Made by a program: the position numbers and the translations under genes
Notes under the pieces: generated by a model
What the model was told of the DNA's origin: nothing
Databases searched by the model: none
The model's input: only the letters and a program-made list of their open reading frames with translations
Source: JAVEYA01 sp034003745
GTDB lineage: Bacteria; Bacillota; Peptococcia; DRI-13; PHAD01
Assembly (NCBI GenBank): GCA_034003745.1
Contig: JAVEYA010000015.1
Span: 1-36,400, forward strand
DNA length: 36,400 nt
Direction of reading: 5' to 3'
Shown: in pieces, positions 22,379-31,067 of the stretch
How the letters are laid out: the number at the start of each line of letters is the position of its first letter
Position numbering within the stretch: the first letter of the stretch is position 1

Positions 22379-23197
22379 ATGGAGAAAATCACTTCCGTAC
22401 AGAATACCCTGATCAAAGAGACAAAGAAACTCCAGCAAAAAAAGCACCGTGAACTGCAGCAAAAATACTTGGTAGAAGGCGTCCGTCTGTTGGAGGAGGC
22501 GCTGAAAACAGATGTGCTGGAGAGTTTTTTCTATGACGAGACGCTTTTGAAAACTGCGCGGGGAAACGATTTGCTGCAGAAAATCCTGGAGTATCAGGTC
22601 TCTGTCTCCCATACCAACGTCCATGAGGTTACCGAAGCTGTCTTAAAGGACCTCGCGGAAACGGAAACGCCGCAAGGCGCCGTGGCGGTGGCCCGGCAAA
22701 AGCATGCTTCACTGGAAGGACTGCGCCGCGATAAGGCGGACGGTTTACTTCTGATTCTGGACGGGCTGCAAGACCCGGGCAATCTGGGCACGCTCCTTAG
22801 GACGGCCTGGGCCTGCGGCGCGAAAGCGGTCATCACCCTGCCCGGTACGGCGGAAGCTTATAATGGCAAGGTCGTCCGCGCAACCATGGGCAGCATTTTT
22901 TATATCCCCGTTGTCCCGGACGTAAGCTGGGAGGACGTCTTCAACTGGTGCCGGGAAGAAGGGTATACCTTGGCGGCCGGTGATATGGCCGGTGAGAAGC
23001 TCTATACTGAAGTTGCTTATCCGCCCAAAACAGCGCTCGTTATCGGCAATGAAGGCCAGGGCCTGAAAAATGTCCGGGCGGAAGAACTGGATTGCCGGGT
23101 GAGAATTCCGCTCGCCAATGGGGTGGAGTCGCTGAATGCCGCAGTGGCCGGAGGGATTCTGCTGTATGAAATTATCCGCGATAAGCGCTTAGGATAA
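22379..23197 (+). CDS. SpoU/TrmH-family RNA 2'-O-methyltransferase
   Basis: A 272-residue SPOUT methyltransferase that would methylate a ribose in rRNA or tRNA using S-adenosylmethionine. An N-terminal substrate-binding domain (about 1-100, with YLVEGVRLLEEAL) precedes the trefoil-knot domain with all three SpoU motifs: D-P-G-N-L-G-T-L-L-R-T (near 137-147), V-I-G-N-E-G-Q-G-L (near 221-229) and I-P-L-A-N-G-V-E-S-L-N-A-A-V-A (near 243-257). ATG 22379 follows AGAAGGG; longer versions would overlap the rplT terminator. Such genes often lie between rplT and pheS in Clostridia. The exact target (23S G2251-like or another) cannot be told. Confidence 0.9.
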   Translation: MEKITSVQNTLIKETKKLQQKKHRELQQKYLVEGVRLLEEALKTDVLESFFYDETLLKTARGNDLLQKILEYQVSVSHTNVHEVTEAVLKDLAETETPQGAVAVARQKHASLEGLRRDKADGLLLILDGLQDPGNLGTLLRTAWACGAKAVITLPGTAEAYNGKVVRATMGSIFYIPVVPDVSWEDVFNWCREEGYTLAAGDMAGEKLYTEVAYPPKTALVIGNEGQGLKNVRAEELDCRVRIPLANGVESLNAAVAGGILLYEIIRDKRLG

Positions 23198-23208
23198 GGG
23201 TCAAAATC

Positions 23209-23238
23209 TTGTCATCACTGTTTATAATATGATATAAT
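23209..23238 (+). promoter_or_regulatory. Sigma-A promoter of pheST
   Basis: TTGTCA (23209-23214) and TATAAT (23233-23238) with an 18-bp spacer. Transcription would start near 23245, just before the T-box stem I at 23247. A second TATAAT at 23223 has no suitably spaced -35. Confidence 0.7.
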
Positions 23239-23246
23239 CCAACCAG

Positions 23247-23450
23247 AAACATGTCGCCTGAAAGGGTGGGGAGCCGATGCACATAGACAGTGAATTATTT
23301 TGGAGGCTTTTCGAAGCGACGGGTTCGGTCATGTTTTACATACTTTATAAACAGACGATAATCCAGTAAAGAGCGAATCCCATAAAGGATTAATTTCCTT
23401 GGTACCGCGAAAGGCAGGCTTTCGTCCCTTTATGACGAAAGCCTTCTTGC
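23247..23450 (+). promoter_or_regulatory. T-box riboswitch leader of pheST
   Basis: Stem I can be closed by AAACATG (23247-23253) and CATGTTT (23330-23336). Just inside the 3' arm, TTC at 23324-23326 followed by G is a plausible phenylalanine specifier. The T-box core CTTGGTACCGCG (23398-23409) precedes a terminator with arms AGGCTTTCGTC (23416-23426) and GACGAAAGCCT (23434-23444) and a T-rich tail. The stem I is compact. Uncharged tRNA-Phe should permit readthrough into pheS. T-box class is secure from core motif, terminator and downstream gene; the specifier is an inference. Confidence 0.85.
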
Positions 23451-23491
23451 ATTTTATTTACTGCATTTTTGATACGGGAGGACAAGCAAGT

Positions 23492-24514
23492 ATGCGTGAG
23501 ATGTTGGCAGCATTACAGAAAAAAGCTCTGGCCGAACTGCAAGAGGCCGCATCATTGGAGGCCTTAAATGACTTGCGGGTAAAGTACATGGGCAAAAAAG
23601 GGGAGCTGACGCAGGTGCTGCGCGGGATGGGGCAGCTCTCGGCGGAGGAACGTCCCCTCGTCGGCCAGTTGGCCAACCAGATTCGGGACGCCCTGGAAGA
23701 AAGTCTGAATACGGCCATGAAAAAGGTCAAGACGCTGGAAATAGAAAAAAGACTGGTCACCGAGAGCATCGATGTGACGATGCCCGGCATTGCTCCCCGG
23801 CTGGGCCGGCGGCACCCCTTAGATTTGGTCACCGCCAGGATAGAAGAAATTTTCTTGGGGATGGGCTATACCATTGAGGAAGGCCCGGAGATCGAGCTGG
23901 ACTACTATAATTTCGAGGCTTTGAATATCCCTAAGGACCATCCTGCCCGGGATATGCAGGATTCCTTCTACATCACTTCCGATGTTCTCTTACGGACACA
24001 GACCTCCCCCGTGCAGGCCAGGACCATGGAAAAGATGCGCCCCGCCTTGCCGATTAAAATTATCGTGCCGGGGAAAGTGTTCCGCCGGGACGATGACGCC
24101 ACGCATTCACCGATGTTTCATCAGGTAGAAGGTTTGGTCATCGATGAAAACATCCGCTTTTCCGACCTTAAAGGGACACTGTTAAGCTTTGCCCGTCAGA
24201 TGTTCGGTCCGGAACGGGAAATACGCTTGCGCCCCAGTTTTTTCCCCTTTACGGAGCCCTCGGCGGAAGTGGACGTTTCCTGCGGGGTGTGCGGAGGAAC
24301 GGGCTGCCGTACCTGCAAATATACCGGCTGGCTGGAAATCCTGGGCTCAGGCATGGTGCATCCACGGGTACTGGAAATGGGCGGCTACGACCCGCAAAAG
24401 GTCAGCGGCTTTGCTTTCGGGATGGGCATAGAGCGCGTAACCATGCTGAAATATGATTTGGACGATATGCGTCTGTTGTTTGAGAATGATATCCGCTTTC
24501 TACAACAGTTTTAG
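23492..24514 (+). CDS. pheS: Phenylalanine--tRNA ligase alpha subunit
   Basis: A 340-residue class II catalytic subunit of the alpha2-beta2 enzyme. An N-terminal coiled-coil (about 1-85) precedes the catalytic domain with H-P-L-D-L, the motif 2 region K-V-F-R-R-D-D-D-A-T-H-S-P-M-F-H-Q-V-E-G and the motif 3 end G-F-A-F-G-M-G-I-E-R. An insert with four cysteines, CGVCGGTGCRTC, precedes K-Y-T-G-W-L-E-I-L-G; such a zinc-knuckle-like insert occurs in other Firmicutes PheS proteins. ATG 23492 is chosen by GGGAGG at 23476-23481; an upstream frame extension runs into the T-box terminator. pheT follows after 12 bp. Confidence 0.97.
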   Translation: MREMLAALQKKALAELQEAASLEALNDLRVKYMGKKGELTQVLRGMGQLSAEERPLVGQLANQIRDALEESLNTAMKKVKTLEIEKRLVTESIDVTMPGIAPRLGRRHPLDLVTARIEEIFLGMGYTIEEGPEIELDYYNFEALNIPKDHPARDMQDSFYITSDVLLRTQTSPVQARTMEKMRPALPIKIIVPGKVFRRDDDATHSPMFHQVEGLVIDENIRFSDLKGTLLSFARQMFGPEREIRLRPSFFPFTEPSAEVDVSCGVCGGTGCRTCKYTGWLEILGSGMVHPRVLEMGGYDPQKVSGFAFGMGIERVTMLKYDLDDMRLLFENDIRFLQQF

Positions 24515-24526
24515 GAGGGTGCATCA

Positions 24527-26968
24527 ATGCGTGTGTCTTGGAATTGGCTCAAAGAATTGGTGGAAATAGAGCAAAGCCCCCAGGAGATTGCCGGAATGAT
24601 GACGATGGCCGGCGTGGAAGTGGACTCCGTGGAGCCTCTGAGTGAAGGCATCAGCGGCGTGGTGACGGCTGAGATCACATCTGTGGAAAAACACCCCCAG
24701 GCCGACCGGTTGGTGGTTTGTGCGCTGTTGTTGGGCGGAGGTAAAACCGCCACCGTAGTCTCGGGGGCGCCGAATCTCGCCAAGGGGCAAAAGGTGCCTG
24801 TCGCGTTGCCGGGCGCAACGTTGGCCCATGGAATGAAAATAGAAAAAAGCAATTTCCGCGGAATTGAATCCGAGGGGATGCTTTGTTCCGCAGATGAGCT
24901 GGGGTTGGATACGGATAAGCTCTCTAATGAGGATAGGGACGGCATTTATATTCTGCCGGAGGAGACCAAAGCGGGGCAGGACGCGGTCAGCCTTTTGGGA
25001 CTGGACGATGTGATCCTGGAACTGGGTCTGACGCCCAACCGTTCGGACTGTCTGGGCATGATCAATGTGGCCCGGGAAGTGGCCTCGCTGACCGGCGGTA
25101 AATTGAAGTTGCCGGCAATCGAAGTGTCCGGGTCCAAAGGCGAGTGCGCGGATTTGACCTCCGTGGAGATTAAGGAACCGGCTTTGTGCAAGCGCTATGT
25201 AGCCAGACTCTTAAAGGACGTGAAAGTGGGCAAGTCGCCGCTGTGGCTGCGCCAGCGCCTGCTGGCGGCAGGGGTAAGGCCGATCAACAATATTGTGGAT
25301 GTGACCAACCTGGTGATGCTTGAACTGGGACAGCCGCTGCATGCCTTTGACTATGATAAGCTGGAGGGTAAGAGAATCGTAGTCAGAAAGCCCGCGGCCG
25401 GGGAAAAACTGGTTACCCTGGACGGACAGGAAAGAACATTGCAGCCGGAGATGCTGGTGATTGCCGATGCCGTAAAGCCTGTGGGCCTGGCCGGAGTAAT
25501 GGGCGGGCTGGAGACGGAAGTAACGGAGACGACCCAGACCATTCTGCTGGAAGCCGCCTTCTTCAACGGGCCCAATGTGCGCCGGACCTCCCAGGCGCTG
25601 GGGCTGCGTTCTGAAGCCAGCCTGCGCTTCGAGAAAGAGATTGACCTGGAGCAGGTACCCTTTGCCGCCGACCGCGCTGTCCAGTTAATGGCCCAGTTAG
25701 GCGCAGGACGTCCGGTGTCCGGGCAGGTGGATTGTTTCCCGAACCCGGAAGAAAGAAAGACGATTGTTTTACGCCTGGAGCGGGTCCGAAAAATCCTGGG
25801 TGTAGAAGTTTCCAGCGATGTCGTGGAACGGATCCTCTCTTTGCTGCAGATAAAAGTCAGTAAGAAAGAGAATAATACCTGGACGGTTATTGCCCCCTCC
25901 TACCGCAGAGACATTCAGCTGGAGGAGGACCTGATTGAAGAGGTGGCCCGTCTGCACGGCTATGATAAAATACCGACGACACTGCCGGTAGGGCCGACCA
26001 CGCAGGGCGCCCGGACCCCGGCCCAGACAGTGCGGGTGAAGACTGCGGAAATCTTAAGTATACAAGGGCTTTACCAGGTACTGACCTTCAGTTTTATTAA
26101 TCCGCGTCATCTGGAGCGGCTGCAGTTGTCTGAAGGGGATGCGCTGCGCGATGTGATTCCGGTGGCCAATCCGCTTTCCGAGGAGCAGGGAATTATGCGC
26201 ACCACGCTCCTGCCGGGCCTTTTGGATGTCATCGGGAGGAATCTTAATCAAAGAAATAAAGATTTGGCTGTCTATGAATTGGGAAAAGTATATTTTAACG
26301 CGGGTTTTCCTAAAAAGGCTTCCCTGCCCCAGGAAAGATATATCCTGGCGGCGGCTGCCTCCGGCTCCAGCGAGAAAAGCTGGGGTTATCCCGCGCAGGA
26401 ATATGATTTCTACTATTTGAAGGGCATTCTGGAGAACCTGCTTTCCCGGCTGGGTCTGGGCCCGGAAAAGGTCGCTTTTCGCGCCGCCCATGACATCGCC
26501 TTTTTGCATCCGGGCCGCAGCGCCAGAATCTTTATCGGAGAACGGGAAGCCGGCTGGTTGGGAGAAATCCATCCGCTGGTTTTGGCAAACTATGAGCTGG
26601 ATCAGAACACCGCGGCCTTTTCCCTGGATATGGAGCTATTGTCTGCGGAAGCGGAAGAGCGGGTCGTCTACCGGACTATCCCCCGCTACCCTGCGGTGAC
26701 CCGGGATCTGGCAGTGCTGGTTCCGGAGCGGGTCGAGGCGGAAACCGTTGCCGTGCTGATTAAGGAAAAAGGTCAGGGCAAGCTGCAACAAGTGCGGCTA
26801 TTCGATTTATACCAGGGCCGGCAGATTGAAAAAGGCTTTAAGAGCCTGGCTTTCGCGCTGACCTGGCAGGCCGAAGACAGGACGTTGACCGATGAAGAAG
26901 TGAACAGCCTGCATCAGGATATTTTAGAGAGCTTAGCTGAGAAAGCCGGCGCCCAGCTGCGGGCGTGA
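24527..26968 (+). CDS. pheT: Phenylalanine--tRNA ligase beta subunit
   Basis: An 813-residue beta subunit of full bacterial length. In order: short N-terminal helix with MRVSWNWLKELVE, EMAP-II-like tRNA-binding OB fold (about 40-150), B3/B4 editing domain (about 210-385), B5 domain (about 405-475), catalytic-like core (about 485-690) and the C-terminal ferredoxin-fold anticodon-binding domain (about 715-812, with Y-P-A-V-T-R-D-L-A-V). It helps bind tRNA-Phe and removes mischarged tyrosine. AGGAGGGTG precedes ATG 24527. It shares the T-box-controlled transcript with pheS. Confidence 0.97.
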   Translation: MRVSWNWLKELVEIEQSPQEIAGMMTMAGVEVDSVEPLSEGISGVVTAEITSVEKHPQADRLVVCALLLGGGKTATVVSGAPNLAKGQKVPVALPGATLAHGMKIEKSNFRGIESEGMLCSADELGLDTDKLSNEDRDGIYILPEETKAGQDAVSLLGLDDVILELGLTPNRSDCLGMINVAREVASLTGGKLKLPAIEVSGSKGECADLTSVEIKEPALCKRYVARLLKDVKVGKSPLWLRQRLLAAGVRPINNIVDVTNLVMLELGQPLHAFDYDKLEGKRIVVRKPAAGEKLVTLDGQERTLQPEMLVIADAVKPVGLAGVMGGLETEVTETTQTILLEAAFFNGPNVRRTSQALGLRSEASLRFEKEIDLEQVPFAADRAVQLMAQLGAGRPVSGQVDCFPNPEERKTIVLRLERVRKILGVEVSSDVVERILSLLQIKVSKKENNTWTVIAPSYRRDIQLEEDLIEEVARLHGYDKIPTTLPVGPTTQGARTPAQTVRVKTAEILSIQGLYQVLTFSFINPRHLERLQLSEGDALRDVIPVANPLSEEQGIMRTTLLPGLLDVIGRNLNQRNKDLAVYELGKVYFNAGFPKKASLPQERYILAAAASGSSEKSWGYPAQEYDFYYLKGILENLLSRLGLGPEKVAFRAAHDIAFLHPGRSARIFIGEREAGWLGEIHPLVLANYELDQNTAAFSLDMELLSAEAEERVVYRTIPRYPAVTRDLAVLVPERVEAETVAVLIKEKGQGKLQQVRLFDLYQGRQIEKGFKSLAFALTWQAEDRTLTDEEVNSLHQDILESLAEKAGAQLRA

Positions 26969-27036
26969 GGCAGGCAGGACTTTCCGGAGGAATGCAGAAT
27001 GAAATTTTAAGAAGAGATTTACAAGGAGGAGAGCCG

Positions 27037-27318
27037 ATGAGCGTGGCCGAGAAAAAAGAAGCGCAGCAGAGCAATAAGGTCAGCGTGACCATTCTGAATG
27101 AAGAGTTTACGATTCGGGGAAATGCTGAAATCGGGCAGATGGTCAGGGTAGCCGCGTATGTGGATTCCAAGATGCGGGAGCTGACCTTAAAATGCCCCTA
27201 TCTGACGCCTAAACAGGTAGCCGTGCTCTCGGCAGTGAATATTACCAATGAGTTCTTTCGGCTCAAAGAGGATTATGAAGCTTTGATTAAGGTGTTGGAT
27301 GAGGATAAAAGTATTTAA
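27037..27318 (+). CDS. zapA: Cell division protein ZapA
   Basis: A 93-residue protein with the ZapA N-terminal pattern V-S-V-T-I-L-N-E-E-F-T-I-R-G and the following helix A-A-Y-V-D-S-K-M-R-E-L, then a C-terminal helix suited to coiled-coil dimerisation. ZapA cross-links FtsZ filaments at the division ring. AAGGAGGAG directly upstream sets ATG 27037; longer frames overlap the pheT stop. The pheT-zapA-U32-mutS2 neighbourhood is common in Clostridia and supports the call. Confidence 0.92.
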   Translation: MSVAEKKEAQQSNKVSVTILNEEFTIRGNAEIGQMVRVAAYVDSKMRELTLKCPYLTPKQVAVLSAVNITNEFFRLKEDYEALIKVLDEDKSI

Positions 27319-27351
27319 ACCATGGAAAAGAGTATTTAAGGAGGGACCCTT

Positions 27352-28305
27352 TTGAAATTACAGGAACTTTACGGGCTTTTTATCGAGCTGGGCCGGAAAA
27401 ATGACCCCCGTTCCGCGGAGGAAATTGCCCGGGTAATAAAAAATAACCAGAAACAGTTCGAAGAGATGAAAGAAATGGAGAAGCCGTATTTTGATACGGA
27501 AAAACTGACCAATCCCTATTCTGATACGCGTATTTTAAACGGTGACCTCCAGACCGAAGTGCATAGCATCCTGGCCGGAGTCGATATGGAGACGCAGGAA
27601 ATAGTTTTGGCCGACCGCTTAAGGGAAAAGGGCGAGAAAATCGATCTTGTCCTGGCGCATCATCCGGAAGGCAGGGCCCAGGCGGGTCTGCACAATGTTA
27701 TGCATATGCAGGAAGATATTCTGGTGGAATTGGGCGTGCCCGTCAATGTGGCGGAAGGAATGCTGGCCTCCCGTATCAGCGAAGTGGAGCGGAATCTCTT
27801 GCCGCTGAATCATAACCGGGCGGTGGATGCGGCGCGCCTCTTGAATCTGCCTTTCATGTGCGTGCATACCCCGGCGGACAATATGGTCAATACCTTCCTG
27901 ACGAAATATTTTGAGGAGAAAAAGCCGGAAACCTTAAACGATGTGGTGAAATTATTAAAAGGGCTGGAAGAATATCATGAAGCGGCTAAAATAGGCGCCG
28001 GCCCGAAAATTGTAGTGGGCAAGGGCCCCAACCGCACCGGAAAAATCTTCGTCGATATGACCGGCGGCACCGGCGGTTCGGAGGACGCTTTTACCAAAAT
28101 GGCCATTGCGGGGGTCGGTACGGTTATTTGCATGCATATCGGCGACAAGCACCGCAAAAAAGCGGAGGAAAACCATATCCATGTAATTATTGCCGGGCAC
28201 ATGGCCTCGGATTCTTTGGGCCTCAATCTGCTTTTAGATGAGGCGGAGAAAAAAGGCGTTAAGATTATTCCCTGCGCCGGATTAACGCGGGTCAAAAGGT
28301 CCTGA
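27352..28305 (+). CDS. NIF3/DUF34-like metal-binding protein
   Basis: A 317-residue protein resembling the NIF3 family, dinuclear-metal proteins of unclear function often mislabelled GTP cyclohydrolase type 2. Likely metal ligands are the HHPE motif (103-106) and the late V-I-I-A-G-H-M-A-S-D-S-L-G segment (about 278-290). The N-terminal 60 residues are helical and hydrophilic and the middle differs from short NIF3 proteins, so it is a divergent branch. TTG 27352 is used with AGGAGGG six bases upstream. It is probably co-transcribed with zapA (33-bp gap) and followed by a hairpin. Function unknown. Confidence 0.7.
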   Translation: MKLQELYGLFIELGRKNDPRSAEEIARVIKNNQKQFEEMKEMEKPYFDTEKLTNPYSDTRILNGDLQTEVHSILAGVDMETQEIVLADRLREKGEKIDLVLAHHPEGRAQAGLHNVMHMQEDILVELGVPVNVAEGMLASRISEVERNLLPLNHNRAVDAARLLNLPFMCVHTPADNMVNTFLTKYFEEKKPETLNDVVKLLKGLEEYHEAAKIGAGPKIVVGKGPNRTGKIFVDMTGGTGGSEDAFTKMAIAGVGTVICMHIGDKHRKKAEENHIHVIIAGHMASDSLGLNLLLDEAEKKGVKIIPCAGLTRVKRS

Positions 28306-28330
28306 CAACAGGGAGATACAGACTAACAAG

Positions 28331-28351
28331 GACGCGGGTAACCCGCGTCTT
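28331..28351 (+). terminator. Short GC-rich hairpin after the NIF3-like gene
   Basis: GACGCGGG / CCCGCGTC with a 3-nt loop, followed by TTATG. The stem is strong but the T-tract is poor, so it may be a weak terminator or an mRNA-stabilising end. Confidence 0.55.
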
Positions 28352-28404
28352 ATGCGTTCGTAATAGGAAGTTCAGATATGGCGTAATTTCAGGGAGGTAA
28401 TCAA

Positions 28405-30933
28405 ATGGAACTGCTCTCCCCCGTCGGGACTATGGAAGCATTGCACGCCGCCGTACAAAACGGGGCCGACGCCGTCTATCTGGGCGGTAAACAATTTTCC
28501 GCGCGGGCCTATGCGCAAAACTTTGACGCGGCGGAATTACAGGAAGTGATCAGATATGCACACCTGTACGGCGTCAAAGTGTATGTGGCCGTCAACACCT
28601 TAATCGATAACGCCGAATTTCCGGAATATCTGGAATATCTGTACTTCCTGCGCAGGATTAACGTGGACGCCGTCATCTTTCAGGATGCGGGCGCGATCTT
28701 TGCAGCGCGCCGGCTTTTGCCGGACTTGGAGCTGCATGCCAGCACACAGCTAAGCACCGCCAATTCCGCCGCAGCGCGTTTCCTGGAGAAGCTGGGCGTC
28801 TCCAGGGCCATCCTGGCCCGGGAGGTCTCCCTGGAAAATATTCAGCGGATGGGGCCGGCCGCTCCCGGTATCGCCCTGGAGGTCTTTGTCCACGGCGCCT
28901 TGTGCGTCTGCTATTCCGGGCATTGCCTGATGAGCAGCATGATTGGCGGCCGGAGCGGGAACCGCGGACGCTGCGCCCAGCCCTGCCGTCTGCCCTATAC
29001 GCTGCTGGACGGACAGGGAAAGGAAGTTACTGCAGGGCATCTCTTATCGCCCCGGGATCTGAAGATGATTGCACATTTGCCGGAATTACAGGAGGCGGGT
29101 GCCGTTTCCCTGAAAATTGAGGGCCGGATGAAAAGGCCGGAATATGTGGCTGTGGTGACGCACAATTATCGCCGGGCCCTGGATTTGCCGGGAAGGCGGC
29201 TGGAGTCCGAATTCGGCCTGCAGGCCGAAAAAGAGCTAGCGCAGATTTTCAACCGTGACTTTACCACCGGCTACTTTCTGGAGAAGCCCGGCGCGCATCT
29301 GATGAGTTACCAGCGGCCGAATAACCGGGGACTATATATAGGCCGTGTGGCCTCCTATAATCCGCAGACAGCGGAAGTAACCGTTCATCTCGAGGAATCG
29401 CTCCGCGGCGGGGACGGCTATGAAATCTGGGTCAAAAAAGGCGGACGCATTGCCGGGGAGATTGGCTCATTAAAACAAAACGGCCGGGAAGTGGATAAAG
29501 CCGAAGCGGGGCAGGCTTCATTTGCCATTGAAAAAGGCCGGCCGCAAACGGGAGACCGGGTCTTCAAAATCCTGGACGCGGAACTGATGGAGCGTGCCAG
29601 AACATCTTTTTCCTTTAAAGAAGAAAGAAAACTTCCGTTAAAGATGAGACTGAAAGCGAGAATAGGACAGCCGCTCTGTCTTAGCGTCACGGATGAAAGA
29701 GGCTATACCGCCGGGATCAGTGGAGAGAATCCGGTTCAAAAGGCCCAAAAGCATCCGCTGACACGGGAGATCGCGGAAAAGCAGCTTGGCCGGCTGGGCA
29801 ATACCGTCTTTTCCCTGGCTGCACTGGTGCTGGACAGTGATGATGAGGCGATGGTTCCGGTGAGTGAGCTGAATAATCTGCGCCGTGAGGCGATAGAAGA
29901 ACTGGAAGCCAAAATATTAAACGCCCATGCGCGCCCTTTCTTATCTGCTGAAGCTTATCAGAAAAAGGTTAAAAATTTGCTCTCCGGGATGACCGGAGCG
30001 GCTCCGCAGCGCAAGAAAGAAGTCAGGCTGTCGGTCTTAGTGGGAGATATGGCTTCGCTGCAGGCGGCCGCGGAAGCCGGCGCGGACATCATCTATTTCG
30101 GCGGGGAAGCCTTACGCAGTAAAAAAGCTCTTTGTCCGGATCAATTTAGCGAAGCTGTAGAAATTTGCCGCAAGAGCGGGGCGGAAGCCGTGCTGCTCCT
30201 GCCGCGTCTCTTCCATGAGGATAAAACGGAAGAAATTAAAAGAATTTGTGAGGCCGGCTTGAAGGCACGGGCAGGAGGATTCCTGGCGGGCAGTCCCGGG
30301 TCTTTGCAGCTGGCACTGGAAATGGGACTGCCGGGGGTATGCGGGGACTATCCGCTGAATATTTTCAATGATTATACCATCCAGGCGCTGGGGGAGCTGG
30401 GCTTAAAACAGGTGACGCTCTCGCCGGAGCTGACGCTGGAACAGCTGTCCGGATTAAAGTATCCCGCCGGCATGCGTATAGAAATATTGGTACACGGCAG
30501 TCTGCCCCTGATGATTACAGAACACTGCACAGTCGGGGCGAACCTGGGTCAGGGCCATCAGGAGAAGGGTTGCCCGAGGCCGTGCCAAAAAGGCGGTTAT
30601 GGACTCAAAGACCGGATGAACATGGTTTTTCCGCTGGAATGCGACGAATATTGCCGTATGCTGGTCTATAACCCCAAGACTTTGAGTATGTTGGACCGTC
30701 TGCCGGAACTGCTGGGTGCGAGACCGGATATCCTCAGAATCGAAGCCAGGAAGGAAAAAGCCTCCTGGGTAAGAGCGGTTACAGCCCTCTATCGTGCGGA
30801 GATAGACCGTATTTTATCCGCAGACGGAGCGGGCAGAAAGCCGGCGCCTGTTGACGCAGCCAGACTGGAGGAGTTAAAAAGGCTTTCTCCGGTCGGGTTT
30901 ACCACCGGACATTATTACCGCGGCGTCCTCTAG
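28405..30933 (+). CDS. U32 family peptidase-like protein (RlhA/TrhP-related) with C-terminal extension
   Basis: An 842-residue U32 protein. Residues 1-300 hold the U32 core: MELLSPVG, N-G-A-D-A-V-Y-L-G-G, L-E-L-H-A-S-T-Q-L-S, V-F-V-H-G-A-L-C-V-C-Y-S-G-H-C-L-M-S, and the cysteine-rich G-R-C-A-Q-P-C-R. About 370-490 matches the linker of long U32 proteins (DUF3656 type), and a second, weaker U32-like half follows (about 540-780), with A-G-A-D-I-I-Y-F-G-G and a second cysteine group (EHCTVG, C-P-R-P-C). Several U32 proteins are RNA hydroxylation enzymes (RlhA for 23S rRNA C2501, TrhP for tRNA U34) rather than proteases; the long form with conserved cysteines fits RlhA-like members. AGGGAGG precedes ATG 28405. 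Confidence 0.85.
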   Translation: MELLSPVGTMEALHAAVQNGADAVYLGGKQFSARAYAQNFDAAELQEVIRYAHLYGVKVYVAVNTLIDNAEFPEYLEYLYFLRRINVDAVIFQDAGAIFAARRLLPDLELHASTQLSTANSAAARFLEKLGVSRAILAREVSLENIQRMGPAAPGIALEVFVHGALCVCYSGHCLMSSMIGGRSGNRGRCAQPCRLPYTLLDGQGKEVTAGHLLSPRDLKMIAHLPELQEAGAVSLKIEGRMKRPEYVAVVTHNYRRALDLPGRRLESEFGLQAEKELAQIFNRDFTTGYFLEKPGAHLMSYQRPNNRGLYIGRVASYNPQTAEVTVHLEESLRGGDGYEIWVKKGGRIAGEIGSLKQNGREVDKAEAGQASFAIEKGRPQTGDRVFKILDAELMERARTSFSFKEERKLPLKMRLKARIGQPLCLSVTDERGYTAGISGENPVQKAQKHPLTREIAEKQLGRLGNTVFSLAALVLDSDDEAMVPVSELNNLRREAIEELEAKILNAHARPFLSAEAYQKKVKNLLSGMTGAAPQRKKEVRLSVLVGDMASLQAAAEAGADIIYFGGEALRSKKALCPDQFSEAVEICRKSGAEAVLLLPRLFHEDKTEEIKRICEAGLKARAGGFLAGSPGSLQLALEMGLPGVCGDYPLNIFNDYTIQALGELGLKQVTLSPELTLEQLSGLKYPAGMRIEILVHGSLPLMITEHCTVGANLGQGHQEKGCPRPCQKGGYGLKDRMNMVFPLECDEYCRMLVYNPKTLSMLDRLPELLGARPDILRIEARKEKASWVRAVTALYRAEIDRILSADGAGRKPAPVDAARLEELKRLSPVGFTTGHYYRGVL

Positions 30934-30946
30934 AATAACCCCATAT

Positions 30947-31048
30947 TGTCATTCTGAGCCCTTCACCGGCTCAGGGTAAACTCCGCGAAGAATCTGCCCC
31001 GGATCATATGAATAGATTCTTCGATAGTGTTATTGTCTCAGAATGACA
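30947..31048. mobile_element. MITE-like inverted-repeat element upstream of mutS2
   Basis: About 102 bp with terminal inverted repeats TGTCATTCTGAG (30947-30958) and CTCAGAATGACA (31037-31048) and inner inverted repeats CGAAGAATCT (30986-30995) and AGATTCTTCG (31014-31023). It encodes nothing. Elements with these TGTCATTCTGAG / GAAGAATCT words recur in intergenic DNA of many bacteria. The right end is 7 bp before the mutS2 ribosome binding site, so the element forms most of that gene's 5' region. Confidence 0.75.
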
Positions 31049-31067
31049 GAGATTAAGGAGTATGACG

